The notes: generated by a model from the letters alone, not told the origin. Positions 26,641 to 36,425 are shown, counted from the first letter of the stretch. The stretch: DNA of 64,000 nt from an uncultured SAR86 cluster bacterium (GCA_902619265.1 CACNDL010000001.1:224157-288156); one strand, 5' to 3'. Translations and numbers: made by a program.

Positions 26641-28605
26641 ATGAATTTTGTTCAGGTAGCAATTCCTTCCCCATTACGTCAAACATTTACCTATAAGAAT
26701 CAGTTTAGCTCTGATTTGATTGGTAAAAGAGTTTTAGTTGAGTTTGGAAGAAGAAAGCTCGTAGGTGTAGTAATCAGCCAATCGGAAGAGTTTAATGAAA
26801 AATATAAATTGAAACAAATTATTGAGGTTCTTGATGATATTCCGTTATTTGATAAACAATTACTAAAGCAAATAGTTAGTATTTCTGATTATTACATGCA
26901 TCCTATTGGCATTGTTTTTGAATCTTTTATTCCATCTTTTCTAAGAAAAGCCAAACCTCAAACAGTTCTTGAAAAATATATAAATAAAACTGAGTTTGAT
27001 GAGATCTCAAACAACCTTCATAATCTAACCAAAGATCAAACCAAAGCTTTAAATTCAATTAAAGCAAAAGCTTCAGGAGAAATACTACTTTCTGGTATAA
27101 CATCATCAGGAAAGACAGAAGTCTATAAACACTTTATTAAAGATCTAATTAATAAAGGCAAAAGTGCCTTAGTGCTTGTGCCAGAAATTTTTTTAACTCC
27201 TCAAATATTTAATAGTTTTCAAAAAACTTTTGGTAATAAGGTGCTTTTGAATCATTCTGGCTTAACAGCTATTCAAAGAATAAAAGTGTGGCTTGCCTCT
27301 AAGAATAAGGGGCCAAAAATAATTATTGGAACTAGATCTTCAATTTTTCTACCAATTAAAAATCTTGGTGCAATTATTTTTGATGAAGAACACGATCAAT
27401 CTTATAAGCAACAAGATGGTTTTAGATATGATGCAAGAGAGATTTCAAGAATGCTTTATTGTGCGAAAGCAAGAATCGTTTATGCATCTGCTACCCCTTC
27501 TTTAAATAACATTAATCGAGCAAATAATAATGAAATTGAACATTGCATTTTAGATAAAAGAATTTCAGATGCTCCGATACCAAAAATATCTATCCATCAA
27601 ACAACTCAACATAAAACTACTGGTGGTATTTCAAATGAATTACTTAAAAAAATTGCAGAGAACGAAAAAGCTGGCCATCAAACACTTATACTTTTGAATC
27701 GAAGAGGTTATGCACCAATTTTTATGTGTAATTCTTGTGGTTGGATAGCAAAAGGCAATTGTTGTGATGCAACATTAGTGCTACATCAAAATGTTCAAAG
27801 ATTAAAATGTCATAGATGCGAAAGTGTGTGGGGAATACCAAAAACTTGTCCAGATTGTGGAAGTAATGACTTTACATATAGAGGATTAGGAACACAGCAA
27901 GTTGAGGAGTTATTAAGGCAAGAACTTCCTGATGCAAATATTGTTCGAATTGATCGAGACGCAGTATCAGGAAAAACAAGAAGAGAAGAGAGCTCAACAA
28001 ACATTAAAGATACAAAATCAAAAATATTTATTGGCACACAGTTATTAGCAAAAGGCCATGATTTTAGAAATGTAAGTTTAGTAATTGTTTTAAATATGGA
28101 TTTTGGTTTATTTGGTGCAGATATACATATGCAAGAACAAACAGCACAATTAATAATACAAGTAGCTGGAAGAGCTGGTAGATCAGGAATAGAAAATAAC
28201 GTTTATTTACAAACGAGAGTATCAGATCATCCTCTCTTTAATTTAATTCAAACAGGCAGTTATCACAAAATTGCTAAAGAGCTGCTAGTTGAGAGAAAAA
28301 AACTTGATTTGGCACCTTATATAAACCTTATGTATTTAAAAGCTGAAGATGCAAATCCATCAAGATTAAGAAAATTCCTCGTTGATTCTAAAAAAGAACT
28401 ATCTCAAGAAGATCTTGAAATTTACGGTCCATTTGATAGTCCTGTAACTAAAATTGGTTTTAAACATAGAATGTTTTGTATTATTCAAAGTTCGAAGAAG
28501 CAAAAGATGCTGGAAGTTTTGTCAAAATTCACCAAAAATACTGAAAAATCAAAAAAGGAAATATCAAATTGGGTTATTGATATTGATCCTATTAATGCAG
28601 TTTAA
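26641..28605 (+). CDS. priA: primosomal protein N' (replication restart helicase PriA)
   Basis: PriA reloads the replisome at abandoned forks. The 654-residue protein has an N-terminal DNA-binding domain (residues 1-100), Walker A SGITSSGKTEVYKH (near 152), DEEHDQSYKQ motif II (near 250), and the family zinc-binding insert with eight cysteines (CNSCGW, GNCCDA, CHRCES, CPDCGS, about 364-417). Helicase motif VI reads QVAGRAGRSG. The length is slightly below the usual 730. Its last 42 bp overlap the convergent tsaE. Confidence 0.96.
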   Translation: MNFVQVAIPSPLRQTFTYKNQFSSDLIGKRVLVEFGRRKLVGVVISQSEEFNEKYKLKQIIEVLDDIPLFDKQLLKQIVSISDYYMHPIGIVFESFIPSFLRKAKPQTVLEKYINKTEFDEISNNLHNLTKDQTKALNSIKAKASGEILLSGITSSGKTEVYKHFIKDLINKGKSALVLVPEIFLTPQIFNSFQKTFGNKVLLNHSGLTAIQRIKVWLASKNKGPKIIIGTRSSIFLPIKNLGAIIFDEEHDQSYKQQDGFRYDAREISRMLYCAKARIVYASATPSLNNINRANNNEIEHCILDKRISDAPIPKISIHQTTQHKTTGGISNELLKKIAENEKAGHQTLILLNRRGYAPIFMCNSCGWIAKGNCCDATLVLHQNVQRLKCHRCESVWGIPKTCPDCGSNDFTYRGLGTQQVEELLRQELPDANIVRIDRDAVSGKTRREESSTNIKDTKSKIFIGTQLLAKGHDFRNVSLVIVLNMDFGLFGADIHMQEQTAQLIIQVAGRAGRSGIENNVYLQTRVSDHPLFNLIQTGSYHKIAKELLVERKKLDLAPYINLMYLKAEDANPSRLRKFLVDSKKELSQEDLEIYGPFDSPVTKIGFKHRMFCIIQSSKKQKMLEVLSKFTKNTEKSKKEISNWVIDIDPINAV

Positions 28606-29037
28606 AAATTTTTTATTATTTGTCTGTAATTCTATGGATCTATTTTGACCAGACAAAGAAAGTTTCAAGAAAAATTCTTCACCAAAATTAAAATTAGAAA
28701 TTTTTTCAGGCCATTCTATAAAAAGGATTCCTTTTGAATTTTCATTAATTTCAACTCCAAGCATCTCAAAATCATTTTGATTCTCTAATCTATATAAGTC
28801 AGAATGAAAAATGTCCTTACCAGCTATGTAATATTCTTCTAGAATGCTAAACGTTGGACTTTTAACTGCTCCCTTCCAGCCCATTGCCTTGAGAATTTCT
28901 CTCACCAATGTTGTTTTACCAGTTCCCAGTTCACCATCAAGATAAAATATTGCTAAACCATTAAACCTAATTAAAAATTCAGCAATTTTTTCTCCTAGCA
29001 ATTCAGTCTGTGTAAGGTTGGAGATATCTATTTTCAT
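28564..29037 (-). CDS. tsaE: tRNA threonylcarbamoyladenosine ATPase TsaE
   Basis: TsaE is the ATPase that resets the TsaB-TsaD complex during t6A synthesis. The 157-residue chain has the Walker A motif DGELGTGKTTLVR (near residue 35), the switch segment VKSPTFSILEEY (near 58), the DLYRL strand and IEWPEKI (near 109). Its start overlaps the kinase gene stop by one base. The C-terminus is longer than average and lies inside the 3' end of priA on the other strand; the 42-bp convergent overlap is among the longest in the window. Confidence 0.94.
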   Translation of the reverse strand: MKIDISNLTQTELLGEKIAEFLIRFNGLAIFYLDGELGTGKTTLVREILKAMGWKGAVKSPTFSILEEYYIAGKDIFHSDLYRLENQNDFEMLGVEINENSKGILFIEWPEKISNFNFGEEFFLKLSLSGQNRSIELQTNNKKFLNCINRININNPI

Positions 29038-29690
29038 TAAAAGAAACTTGGCGTTAAATTGACAAACTCTCTACCTTTGATTTCCCTTTGAAGACAATCA
29101 ACAACTTTTTGATAGTCGTCGTTATTTGCAACAAAATCTACATCATTGACATCTAAAACTAACAAAGGAGTCTCAGAGTAGTCAAAGAAAAATTCTGTAT
29201 AAGACTCACACAATCGCTCAAGATACTCTAGAGCAACATGATCTTCATATGATCGAGCTCTTTTATTAACTCTTTCAAGCACTCTCTCAGGAGTAGCTTG
29301 CAAATAGATAAGAAGGTCAGGTTTGGGGTGAGAAGCATAAAATTTTGACTTTACTTCTTTAAAAATTTTAAATTCATCTGATGTGAGATTTAATTTCGCA
29401 AAGAGATCTTCTTTTTGAAACATAAAATCAGCAACAATCCTTCTTTTAATTAGATCATCTGAAAAATACATATCAATTTGCTGAGATCGTTGCATTACAA
29501 AGTATAGTTGAGAGGCAAAAGCGTAATTTTGCTTATCTTTATAGAATGACTTTAAGAAAGGGTTTTCATCTGATTCTTCTAAACAAAGTTCATGACCAAA
29601 ATCCATAGCTATTTTCCTTGAAAGTGAAGTTTTGCCAACACCAATTGGCCCCTCTATTGCAATGTAATTAGGAATTTTGCTTTCTTGCAT
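29037..29690 (-). CDS. deoxynucleoside kinase (dGK/dAK-like)
   Basis: The 217-residue protein belongs to the deoxyribonucleoside kinase family that phosphorylates salvaged deoxyadenosine or deoxyguanosine. It has the P-loop IEGPIGVGKTSL (near residue 12), the ERRI-like site reading KRRIVADFMFQKEDLFA (near 82), and the lid RVNKRARSYED (near 143). Substrate preference cannot be read. It overlaps pcnB by 23 bp and tsaE by one base. With dut, maf, gmk and the PfkB kinase it is one of several nucleotide-salvage functions nearby. Confidence 0.87.
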   Translation of the reverse strand: MQESKIPNYIAIEGPIGVGKTSLSRKIAMDFGHELCLEESDENPFLKSFYKDKQNYAFASQLYFVMQRSQQIDMYFSDDLIKRRIVADFMFQKEDLFAKLNLTSDEFKIFKEVKSKFYASHPKPDLLIYLQATPERVLERVNKRARSYEDHVALEYLERLCESYTEFFFDYSETPLLVLDVNDVDFVANNDDYQKVVDCLQREIKGREFVNLTPSFF

Positions 29691-30900
29691 TTTTTTTCTT
29701 AAGTGTATTCAACAACCTTATCTTCTTATCATAGTTCGCTGTTTTAAATTCTGTCCACCAGTTGGTTGATACTTCTAAATTTTGTTCATTAACATTTCTC
29801 AGCAATAAGAAGTCATAAGCAGCTCTAAATCTCAAACTCTTTGTAAAATTAATTGATTTTTTCCCAACCCTACTAAAGCGTACTTGATTCATCCAGACGT
29901 CTTTAATGAAACTTGAGAATTTTTTTGGTATTGATGTAATCATTTGTTGTTTTCTAACAACTTCAGCGATTGATCTATAGAATCTTTTAAAATTTATTTG
30001 CGTGCTTATGCCTGAATCAAAAAATACTTTAGGCCAAAGTAATACCGCAAAGATAAACCCAACATTAAGTTTTTTATTCAATTTAAACCTTTTGTCAGTT
30101 TCTCTGAATGCTTCAAGGTAAAATTTATCAAAAATCCCATCCTCATCTTTAAAATGAGGGAATAAAACATCGAAGACTCCATATGCCTTTAACTGAATAA
30201 ATGATTGCTCAGCATGTCCTGTCATAAACATTTTTATAACTTCTTCGTAAAGTCTTGCAGGCGGCATTTCTAATAATTGAGTTTTATGTTCTTTGATACC
30301 ATCAGCTATTTCTTGATCTATAGAAAAGTTTAATTTTGCTGCAAATCTTAATGCTCGCAGAATTCTTACAGGATCTTCTAATATTCTTTCTCCTGAATTG
30401 CCTATAAATCTAATTTTTTTATCTTTAAGATCCTTAATGCCTTTTGTGTAATCAATAATTTCATGTGAGAAGGGATCATAATAGATCGAATTAATAGTTA
30501 GGTCTCTCCTTAACACATCTTCTTCTTGCGTACCCCAATTGTTATCCCGTACTATTCGACCCTTTTCATTTATTTCTATTGATTCCGTGGTATTTGTTCC
30601 TCCTGCACGGAATGTTGTGGCTTCAATAATTTCATCGACAAAAGCTATATGCACTAGCTTAAACCGTCTGCCAATTATTCTAGAATTTCTGAAAATTTTT
30701 CTAATTTCTTCAGGTTCACAGTCTGTAACTATGTCGAAATCCTTAGGCTTGAGACCTTTAATCATATCTCTTATGCCACCACCAACTATGTAAGCCTCAA
30801 AACCAGATTTATGTAATTTTGAAATTATATTTAAAGCATTTTTAGAGATATGGTTTTGATTGATACCAAATCTTTTGTCGTTATATATTTCAGGAGTCAC
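29668..30900 (-). CDS. pcnB: poly(A) polymerase I / CCA-adding-like nucleotidyltransferase
   Basis: PcnB adds 3' poly(A) tails that speed RNA decay. The N-terminal nucleotidyltransferase has YIVGGGIRDMIKG and KDFDIVTD with the catalytic aspartates, then GRRFKLVHIAF, a PcnB hallmark, and DDLRRDLTIN-like EEDVLRRDLTINSIYYDP. The gene-start choice matters. An in-frame TTG at 30966 would overlap the upstream kinase by 65 bp, while the GTG at 30900 follows the kinase stop at once, so I take that (410 residues). The basic tail (TLKKKNARKQN) is typical of PcnB. Confidence 0.9.
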   Translation of the reverse strand: MTPEIYNDKRFGINQNHISKNALNIISKLHKSGFEAYIVGGGIRDMIKGLKPKDFDIVTDCEPEEIRKIFRNSRIIGRRFKLVHIAFVDEIIEATTFRAGGTNTTESIEINEKGRIVRDNNWGTQEEDVLRRDLTINSIYYDPFSHEIIDYTKGIKDLKDKKIRFIGNSGERILEDPVRILRALRFAAKLNFSIDQEIADGIKEHKTQLLEMPPARLYEEVIKMFMTGHAEQSFIQLKAYGVFDVLFPHFKDEDGIFDKFYLEAFRETDKRFKLNKKLNVGFIFAVLLWPKVFFDSGISTQINFKRFYRSIAEVVRKQQMITSIPKKFSSFIKDVWMNQVRFSRVGKKSINFTKSLRFRAAYDFLLLRNVNEQNLEVSTNWWTEFKTANYDKKIRLLNTLKKKNARKQNS

Positions 30901-30901
30901 T

Positions 30902-31876
30902 TCAATAATCAGCTTTAAGCTTTTTGTACTGATCAATAGAAAGTCTTGGGCTTTTTTCTTGAACAATTATAGATGATGCATAATTTCCAAATTCACATGC
31001 ATTTAAAAAACTATCCCCTTCAATAATTTTATTTAAGGCTGCACCTGCGAATATGTCTCCAGCTCCATTTGAATCAATAGCCTTTACACTTTTTGCTTTT
31101 ATTTCTGCGTAAGAACCCTCTTCAGAAATATAGGAAGATTCAGCCCCATTAGTTACGACATAATTTAATGCCAAAGAGCTTAGATCTTCTACAAAATTTT
31201 CTCCTACCAGCGATATTGCCTCCTCCTTGTTACAAAAAAGGTAGTCAACTTTTCGCACGTTAAAGACTTCTTTAAACCTAGATTTAAATGTTTGAACAAC
31301 CCCTGGATCTGACAGGCTTAGAGCAAGTTTAGTTGTTTGTTCAGTTCCTTTAAGAATGCTTAGAAATGCTGAAAAATTCTCATCCGATGTGAATTGATAA
31401 CCTTCGGAAAACAAAATTTTCGAGTTATTGGCTACTTCTATAAAATCTGAATTAAAAACTAATCTTTCAGATGCCCCAAGGTAAGTTCCCATAGTTCTCT
31501 CACTATTGGGAGTTATAAAGACTAGACACCTACCTGTACGGACTTCTTCATGATAAAAAGAATTAATAGATACAATTCCATTTTCTTTAAGATTGTCTTC
31601 GTAAAGTCGGCCCCTATCATCGTTTGCCAATTGACAAATATGTGCGCAACTGGAACCAAAATTAGAAGTTGCAGCAAGGCTATTTGTTGTTGAACCTCCA
31701 CAAACAACATCAGGTGCTAAATCTGAGGGTAATCCAGCAAGAATGTCTTCCTGATCCTGAAAGGAAATTGACTTAAATTGATTGAAGAAGAGATCTGTGG
31801 AATCAACAAAGCTTTTTTCAACGTAAAAAGTTTCATCAACAAGAGCATTTCCAACACCCAAAATATCAAATTTCAT
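30902..31876 (-). CDS. PfkB family nucleoside/sugar kinase (adenosine-kinase-like)
   Basis: This 324-residue ribokinase-fold enzyme has the N-terminal GVGNALVDE, the CGGSTTNSLAATSNFG substrate region (near residue 59) and the catalytic signature DSNGAGDIFAGAAL with its anion hole and Asp base (near 268). The layout most resembles adenosine/inosine kinase-like members in marine bacteria, but the substrate is not certain. It is the gene between hemL (11-bp overlap) and pcnB. Confidence 0.87.
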   Translation of the reverse strand: MKFDILGVGNALVDETFYVEKSFVDSTDLFFNQFKSISFQDQEDILAGLPSDLAPDVVCGGSTTNSLAATSNFGSSCAHICQLANDDRGRLYEDNLKENGIVSINSFYHEEVRTGRCLVFITPNSERTMGTYLGASERLVFNSDFIEVANNSKILFSEGYQFTSDENFSAFLSILKGTEQTTKLALSLSDPGVVQTFKSRFKEVFNVRKVDYLFCNKEEAISLVGENFVEDLSSLALNYVVTNGAESSYISEEGSYAEIKAKSVKAIDSNGAGDIFAGAALNKIIEGDSFLNACEFGNYASSIIVQEKSPRLSIDQYKKLKADY

Positions 31877-33161
31877 CTTTAATTTCTTTTAGAGATTGTT
31901 TTGCAAGTTTAGCAGCTTTTGTCATCTTGTCTTCATCATGAAGAGTTGATATGAAACAACTTTCATAGGCAGATGGTGGCAGATAAATATTTTTCTCAAG
32001 CATTTTTCTAAAAAATTTCGCGAATAATTCTATATCTGTTTTCTGAACGTCATCGAAATTTTTTGGTAATGAATTAGAAAAGAAAAAACCAAACATTCCA
32101 CCTCTAACATTAAATGAGAAAGGCATTTTTAACTCATCTGCATATTCTTTGATTGGGTTTAGGAATGATTTGGCATTCTGTTCCATAGAAGCGTAGATTT
32201 CTTTATTTCCTAGCTGTTTTAATAAAGCTGTACCTGCGCTCACAGCAATTGGATTACCTGATAATGTGCCAGCTTGATAAACCGGACCATCCGGAGAAAT
32301 ATTATTCATTATTTCAGCTTTACCACCGTAAACACCCACTGGTAAGCCAGCACCTACAATTTTGCCCAGTGCAGTTAAATCAGGAGTTATTCCTAATAAT
32401 TCTTGAACACCACCTCTAGCCACTCTAAAGCCGGTCATAACTTCATCGAATATTAGAATCGTTTTATTTTGGGTACATAAATTTCTTAATTCTTTAAGAA
32501 AATTTATATCAGGTTCTATAAAACCCATATTTCCGGCAATTGGTTCAATTATTACCGCAGCTATATCATCGCCGTATTCTTTGAATGCTCTACCCAAAGC
32601 TGAAATATCGTTGTATGGAAGCGATATTGTTAATTGTGACAATTCCTCTGGTATCCCGGGTGAGTCAGGCACTCCTAAAGTTGCTAATCCTGAACCAGCT
32701 TTTACCAATAATGAATCTACGTGTCCGTGATAACAACCAATGAATTTTATTATTTTCTTTTTGTTAGTTGTGCCTCTAGCTAATCTTATGCAACTCATAG
32801 TTGCCTCTGTTCCAGAGTTGACCATTCTCAGCTTCTCAATGCTTGGCAAGTATGATTTTATAATTTTTGCAATCTCTAATTCATTCTTAGTGGGTGCGCC
32901 AAAACTTATTCCTTTGCTTGCCTGACTTTTTATTGCACTGACTATATTTTTATTTGAGTGGCCCAAAACCATTGGTCCCCATGAGCCAACAAAGTCTAGA
33001 TATTTATTTCCATCTTCATCGTATAAATAACATTCTCTCGATTTTTTAAAAAATATAGGTGTTCCACCTACACTTTTGAAGGCCCTAACCGGAGAATTCA
33101 CCCCTCCAGCTATATGATGTTTAGATTTTTCAAATAAATCCTGTGACTTTTTAGTTTTCAT
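31866..33161 (-). CDS. hemL: glutamate-1-semialdehyde 2,1-aminomutase
   Basis: HemL converts glutamate-1-semialdehyde to 5-aminolevulinate in C5-pathway heme synthesis, using PLP. The 431-residue chain has GGVNSPVRAFKSVGG near the N-terminus, RMVNSGTEATMSCIRLARG (near 117), the cofactor Asp in IFDEVMTGFRVA, and the PLP-lysine in TALGKIVGAGLPVGVYGG (near 263). The upstream spacer of 105 bp (33162-33266) holds only AT-rich DNA with a TATAAT on the opposite strand. hemG is upstream in the same direction, so two heme genes adjoin. Confidence 0.97.
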   Translation of the reverse strand: MKTKKSQDLFEKSKHHIAGGVNSPVRAFKSVGGTPIFFKKSRECYLYDEDGNKYLDFVGSWGPMVLGHSNKNIVSAIKSQASKGISFGAPTKNELEIAKIIKSYLPSIEKLRMVNSGTEATMSCIRLARGTTNKKKIIKFIGCYHGHVDSLLVKAGSGLATLGVPDSPGIPEELSQLTISLPYNDISALGRAFKEYGDDIAAVIIEPIAGNMGFIEPDINFLKELRNLCTQNKTILIFDEVMTGFRVARGGVQELLGITPDLTALGKIVGAGLPVGVYGGKAEIMNNISPDGPVYQAGTLSGNPIAVSAGTALLKQLGNKEIYASMEQNAKSFLNPIKEYADELKMPFSFNVRGGMFGFFFSNSLPKNFDDVQKTDIELFAKFFRKMLEKNIYLPPSAYESCFISTLHDEDKMTKAAKLAKQSLKEIKDEI

Positions 33162-33266
33162 AAAGACGTTTATGGCAATCTTTGACTCTAAAGATCAATT
33201 TTTTCACTTTTATAATGATAGTTTTATATGACTAATTAAGCTAATACCAACACCTAACCAAATAAA

Positions 33267-33803
33267 TTAAGATTTTAGAAAATCATTCAAAACTTTATTT
33301 CCAAAGGACTCAACTTTATTCCAATCTGTAAATTCAAAAACTTTTGAGGGATCAGTTGGCCCCTTAGACATCCACATAATAAATCTAATCATGTGCTTAT
33401 CAAAAAAATGGTATTTTGGATAAGAAATTTTTCCAGCAAAAACCTCTAAAAGATCAGGCTTCCAAGAAACTTTCTTTAAGAACTTAATTAGGTAAGGGTT
33501 TGTTGCTGGCGTATTCTTATCCTCTTTTCTAGCAACAGCATTAACATTAAAAAATGCAGTTTGTTTTTTATTTAATACATCTAAATTACGTTTAATAAAT
33601 CTGAATAAACTAGCTTTATGATTACCATACCTTATGCTTGCACCTACTAAAATAAAATCAAAACTTTCTAGATCTAACGAATCAGCTTCCTCAATGCTAC
33701 AAAGGCTTACCATTGACTTATGCTTAATGATCTCAATAATCTTTTCACAGATTCTTACTGTGTGACCGTCAGTGCTTGAATAAATAACCGCCGTTTTTTT
33801 CAT
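33267..33803 (-). CDS. hemG: protoporphyrinogen IX oxidase, HemG flavodoxin type
   Basis: HemG oxidises protoporphyrinogen IX to protoporphyrin IX and passes electrons to quinone. The 178-residue protein has the flavodoxin FMN loop YSSTDGHTVRICEK (residues 8-21), VGASIRYGNHK, and the long insert with FFNVNAVARKEDKNTPATNPYL, characteristic of HemG rather than plain flavodoxin. The C-terminal RFIMWMSKGPTDP is also typical. It precedes hemL by 105 bp. The quinone link fits the ubiquinone genes elsewhere in the window. Confidence 0.92.
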   Translation of the reverse strand: MKKTAVIYSSTDGHTVRICEKIIEIIKHKSMVSLCSIEEADSLDLESFDFILVGASIRYGNHKASLFRFIKRNLDVLNKKQTAFFNVNAVARKEDKNTPATNPYLIKFLKKVSWKPDLLEVFAGKISYPKYHFFDKHMIRFIMWMSKGPTDPSKVFEFTDWNKVESFGNKVLNDFLKS

Positions 33804-33844
33804 ACCGATAAGAATTATAAGTCATTAATTATTTTTGATAGAAT

Positions 33845-34204
33845 ATGAACTTATATATGGATGTACAAATTAAAAAAGCAGCGCCTTTCGAACTTTCAGA
33901 AAGAGCAATTTCTAAAATTTCTTTACTGAAAGAATCAGAAAATAATAAATTCTTTAGGGTTTATGTCACTGGTGGTGGATGTTCTGGTTTCCAGTATGGC
34001 TTTAAATTTGATGAATTCGATCAAGATGAAGATGCGAAGCTAGATTTTGGTGAAGGAGTTCAGGTAGTCTTAGACCATATGTCTTATCCTTATATACTTG
34101 GTTCAAAAATCGATTATGTCGAAAACCTCATGGGGTCAAAGTTTACTGTTGAAAACCCAAATGCATCTTCCACATGTGGGTGTGGAGCATCCTTTTCTAT
34201 TTAA
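33845..34204 (+). CDS. erpA: iron-sulfur cluster insertion protein ErpA
   Basis: This A-type carrier hands Fe-S clusters to apo-enzymes, including isoprenoid synthesis enzymes. The 119-residue chain has VTGGGCSGFQYGF (first cysteine, near residue 41) and the C-terminal CGCGASFSI pair. The layout (N-terminal IKKAAPFELSERA, DHMSYPYILGSKIDYVENLMGS) matches ErpA/HesB. An internal ATG at 33857 is an alternative start. It ends 8 bp into the convergent anmK, a neighbour pairing common in gammaproteobacteria. Confidence 0.94.
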   Translation: MNLYMDVQIKKAAPFELSERAISKISLLKESENNKFFRVYVTGGGCSGFQYGFKFDEFDQDEDAKLDFGEGVQVVLDHMSYPYILGSKIDYVENLMGSKFTVENPNASSTCGCGASFSI

Positions 34205-35165
34205 ATAAAACGGCCCTTTCTTTGAAAGCTAGATAGGCAAATGCAGCTGATTCGACGTACTTTGAAGAAATTAAATTATCAATTGTACTAATTTCAGCTT
34301 TGATGGTTTCTTTTATTCTATGCATCAAGTATTTATTTTCTGAGCCCCCTCCATGAAAAATAACTTTTTCAGGAGCCCCACAAAAATTAAAATATTCTTG
34401 AATTTTCTTCACAGTAAGTTCTGTCAAGGTAGATAAAATATCTTCAGGAGTTTTTTGATTAAGAGATTTTTTATTTTTTTCTAGCAGATTCATGTAAACA
34501 CTAAGATCGTCTGCGCGTGGGTATGGAAGAGAATCAATTTGACTTAAAAGCTCCTCTAATAAAAAACTATCAACATTACCTTTTGATGCCAATGAACCAT
34601 CTAAATCAAATTTACCTAAATTAAAGTTTCTCATAGTTGCATCCAATAAGCAGTTACCGGGACCAATATCAGATGAATGAATTATATTCTCATCTTTCAA
34701 GTAGGTTCCATTGCATATACCACCAATGTTCAGTACTAATTTTTCTGTTTCCTTTTCTGATAATAAGTACTGATGAAAAGCTGGAATGAGTGGGGCTCCT
34801 TTACCTCCTTTTGCAATATCAAAATTTCTAAAATCTGAATAAACCGGTATTTTTGTTTGTTTTGCAATTATTTCTGGTGAACCAGCTTGTAAACTAAAAT
34901 CATCATTATGTGAAATTGTTTGGCCTGGAAAAGCTATAGCTACTACATTCTGTCTTTCGGTTTCTACAAGTTTGTTAACTAGTTCAATACTTTTGTCAGT
35001 AATTTCTTTGCAAATGAATGCTTGGTCTTCCGATGTTTGATATCCTTCAGAAAAATTTAAAGTTTTACAGGATAAGACATTTAAACCATTTTCAAAGGAA
35101 ACTAAACATCCATCTAAGCTGTCTCGACTTGTGCCAGACATAAGGCCTACATAGAGATTTTTCAT
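34197..35165 (-). CDS. anmK: anhydro-N-acetylmuramic acid kinase
   Basis: AnmK phosphorylates and opens 1,6-anhydro-MurNAc during peptidoglycan recycling. The 322-residue protein opens with VGLMSGTSRDSLDGC, in place of the common SGTSxDGID. It has GKGAPLIPAFHQYLL, NIGGICNGTYL (near 147), and SSDIGPGNCLLDATM with the ATPase-fold phosphate loop. It is shorter than the Escherichia protein (369). It follows the M23 peptidase gene with a 4-bp overlap, linking wall cutting with recovery of the fragments. Confidence 0.93.
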   Translation of the reverse strand: MKNLYVGLMSGTSRDSLDGCLVSFENGLNVLSCKTLNFSEGYQTSEDQAFICKEITDKSIELVNKLVETERQNVVAIAFPGQTISHNDDFSLQAGSPEIIAKQTKIPVYSDFRNFDIAKGGKGAPLIPAFHQYLLSEKETEKLVLNIGGICNGTYLKDENIIHSSDIGPGNCLLDATMRNFNLGKFDLDGSLASKGNVDSFLLEELLSQIDSLPYPRADDLSVYMNLLEKNKKSLNQKTPEDILSTLTELTVKKIQEYFNFCGAPEKVIFHGGGSENKYLMHRIKETIKAEISTIDNLISSKYVESAAFAYLAFKERAVLFK

Positions 35166-36400
35166 TGAATGCTTGAGATGTTAGAGATAATCTCAGTTCT
35201 CTCTTCTACAAGTTTATCGAAGTATTTTTTGTTGTAAGAATTTATCGATTGAGCATTGGGTGGCTCTACCTTAACAGGATCAGTATGCTTGCCATTTATA
35301 TGAAATTCATAATGTAAATGTGGTCCAGTAGCTAATCCCGTTGAACCAACATATCCAATAGTCTGGCCCTGAGTTACTTTTGCACCTTTTCTTATTCCGT
35401 CAGCAAAACCTCTAAGATGCGCATATCTAGTCATGTATTTATTGAAATGCATGATATCAATATAATTACCATAAGAATTTGAGTATTGTGCATTCTTAAT
35501 AACACCATCTCCTGTAGCCTTTACAGCAGTACCAGCTTTTGCAGCGTAGTCAGTTCCCTTATGAGCTCTAATTGTATTTAAAATTGGATGTTTCCTATTC
35601 GGATTGTAGTGAGAGCTTATACGAGCAAATTCTATAGGTGTTCTCAAAAAGGCTTTTCGAACGTTATTACTATCGGTGGTGTAGTAGTCTTTTCTGCCCC
35701 TTTGTGTAAAACGTATAACTGTTATTTTGGTACCTTTATTGGTGAATTCTGCAGCTAAAATATCTCCATTTGAGACAAGTCTTCCATTTGAAAAAATATC
35801 TTCATAAAGAATTTTTACTTTATCGCCATTTCTAATATCAAAGGCATAGTCGATGTCCCACCCAAATATATAAATTAGATCTCCTAAAACAGATTCAGGA
35901 ACATTTGCTTTTTTTCCTGAGGAGTAGAGTGAATCTGATATAACAAACTCTCTAAATTGGGCAATCCTCTCAAGATTATCTCGTTTTTTTTCAAAACTAT
36001 AATCATTATTCTCAATTTTTAGCACATCAAGGTAGAAGTTTTCATCAAATCTTTTTACAAATAAACCTTCATTGTTAGAAGTAATATAAAGTTCATCATT
36101 CACACGCAAATTGATGAATTTTTTTAATTTACGATCTTTTGCAATCTCATTTATAGTCACGGGACTTACCCCAAAACCTACTAATGTCGAATAAAATGTA
36201 TCTCCAGATTTAATTTTTATTTTATTTTCTTTGGGAATGTTTATATCTATATTTACTGGCTCTAAAGATATTCTTTCAACGGTAAGTTCTGGGTCTTTAA
36301 TAAAATTTCTATTTTCAGAATCAGCTGCTATTAAAAATATAAAGATTGATGGTACCAATAAAATGGCAAGAATTAATTTTAAATGAGAGCCTGTGTACAT
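35162..36400 (-). CDS. M23 peptidoglycan endopeptidase (MepM-like)
   Basis: This 412-residue enzyme is anchored by one N-terminal helix (residues 7-25). A LysM/OapA-like region (SGDTFYSTLVGFGVSP, near 65) precedes a linker and the C-terminal LytM domain. The zinc site is intact: HKGTDYAA (His and Asp) and HLHYEFH (catalytic HxH), with SYGNYIDIMH and GSTGLATGPH between. MepM-type enzymes cut D,D-crosslinks to let the wall grow. The 25-bp gap to divergent tyrS must contain promoters for both. Confidence 0.93.
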   Translation of the reverse strand: MYTGSHLKLILAILLVPSIFIFLIAADSENRNFIKDPELTVERISLEPVNIDINIPKENKIKIKSGDTFYSTLVGFGVSPVTINEIAKDRKLKKFINLRVNDELYITSNNEGLFVKRFDENFYLDVLKIENNDYSFEKKRDNLERIAQFREFVISDSLYSSGKKANVPESVLGDLIYIFGWDIDYAFDIRNGDKVKILYEDIFSNGRLVSNGDILAAEFTNKGTKITVIRFTQRGRKDYYTTDSNNVRKAFLRTPIEFARISSHYNPNRKHPILNTIRAHKGTDYAAKAGTAVKATGDGVIKNAQYSNSYGNYIDIMHFNKYMTRYAHLRGFADGIRKGAKVTQGQTIGYVGSTGLATGPHLHYEFHINGKHTDPVKVEPPNAQSINSYNKKYFDKLVEERTEIISNISSIQ

Positions 36401-36425
36401 GTTCTGATATTATATATAAAGCTTT

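Noticed and set aside
30901..30966. TTG start giving pcnB 22 more residues
   Set aside because: It would overlap the upstream kinase gene by 65 bp, and the extra residues do not resemble the family; the GTG at 30900 follows the kinase stop directly.
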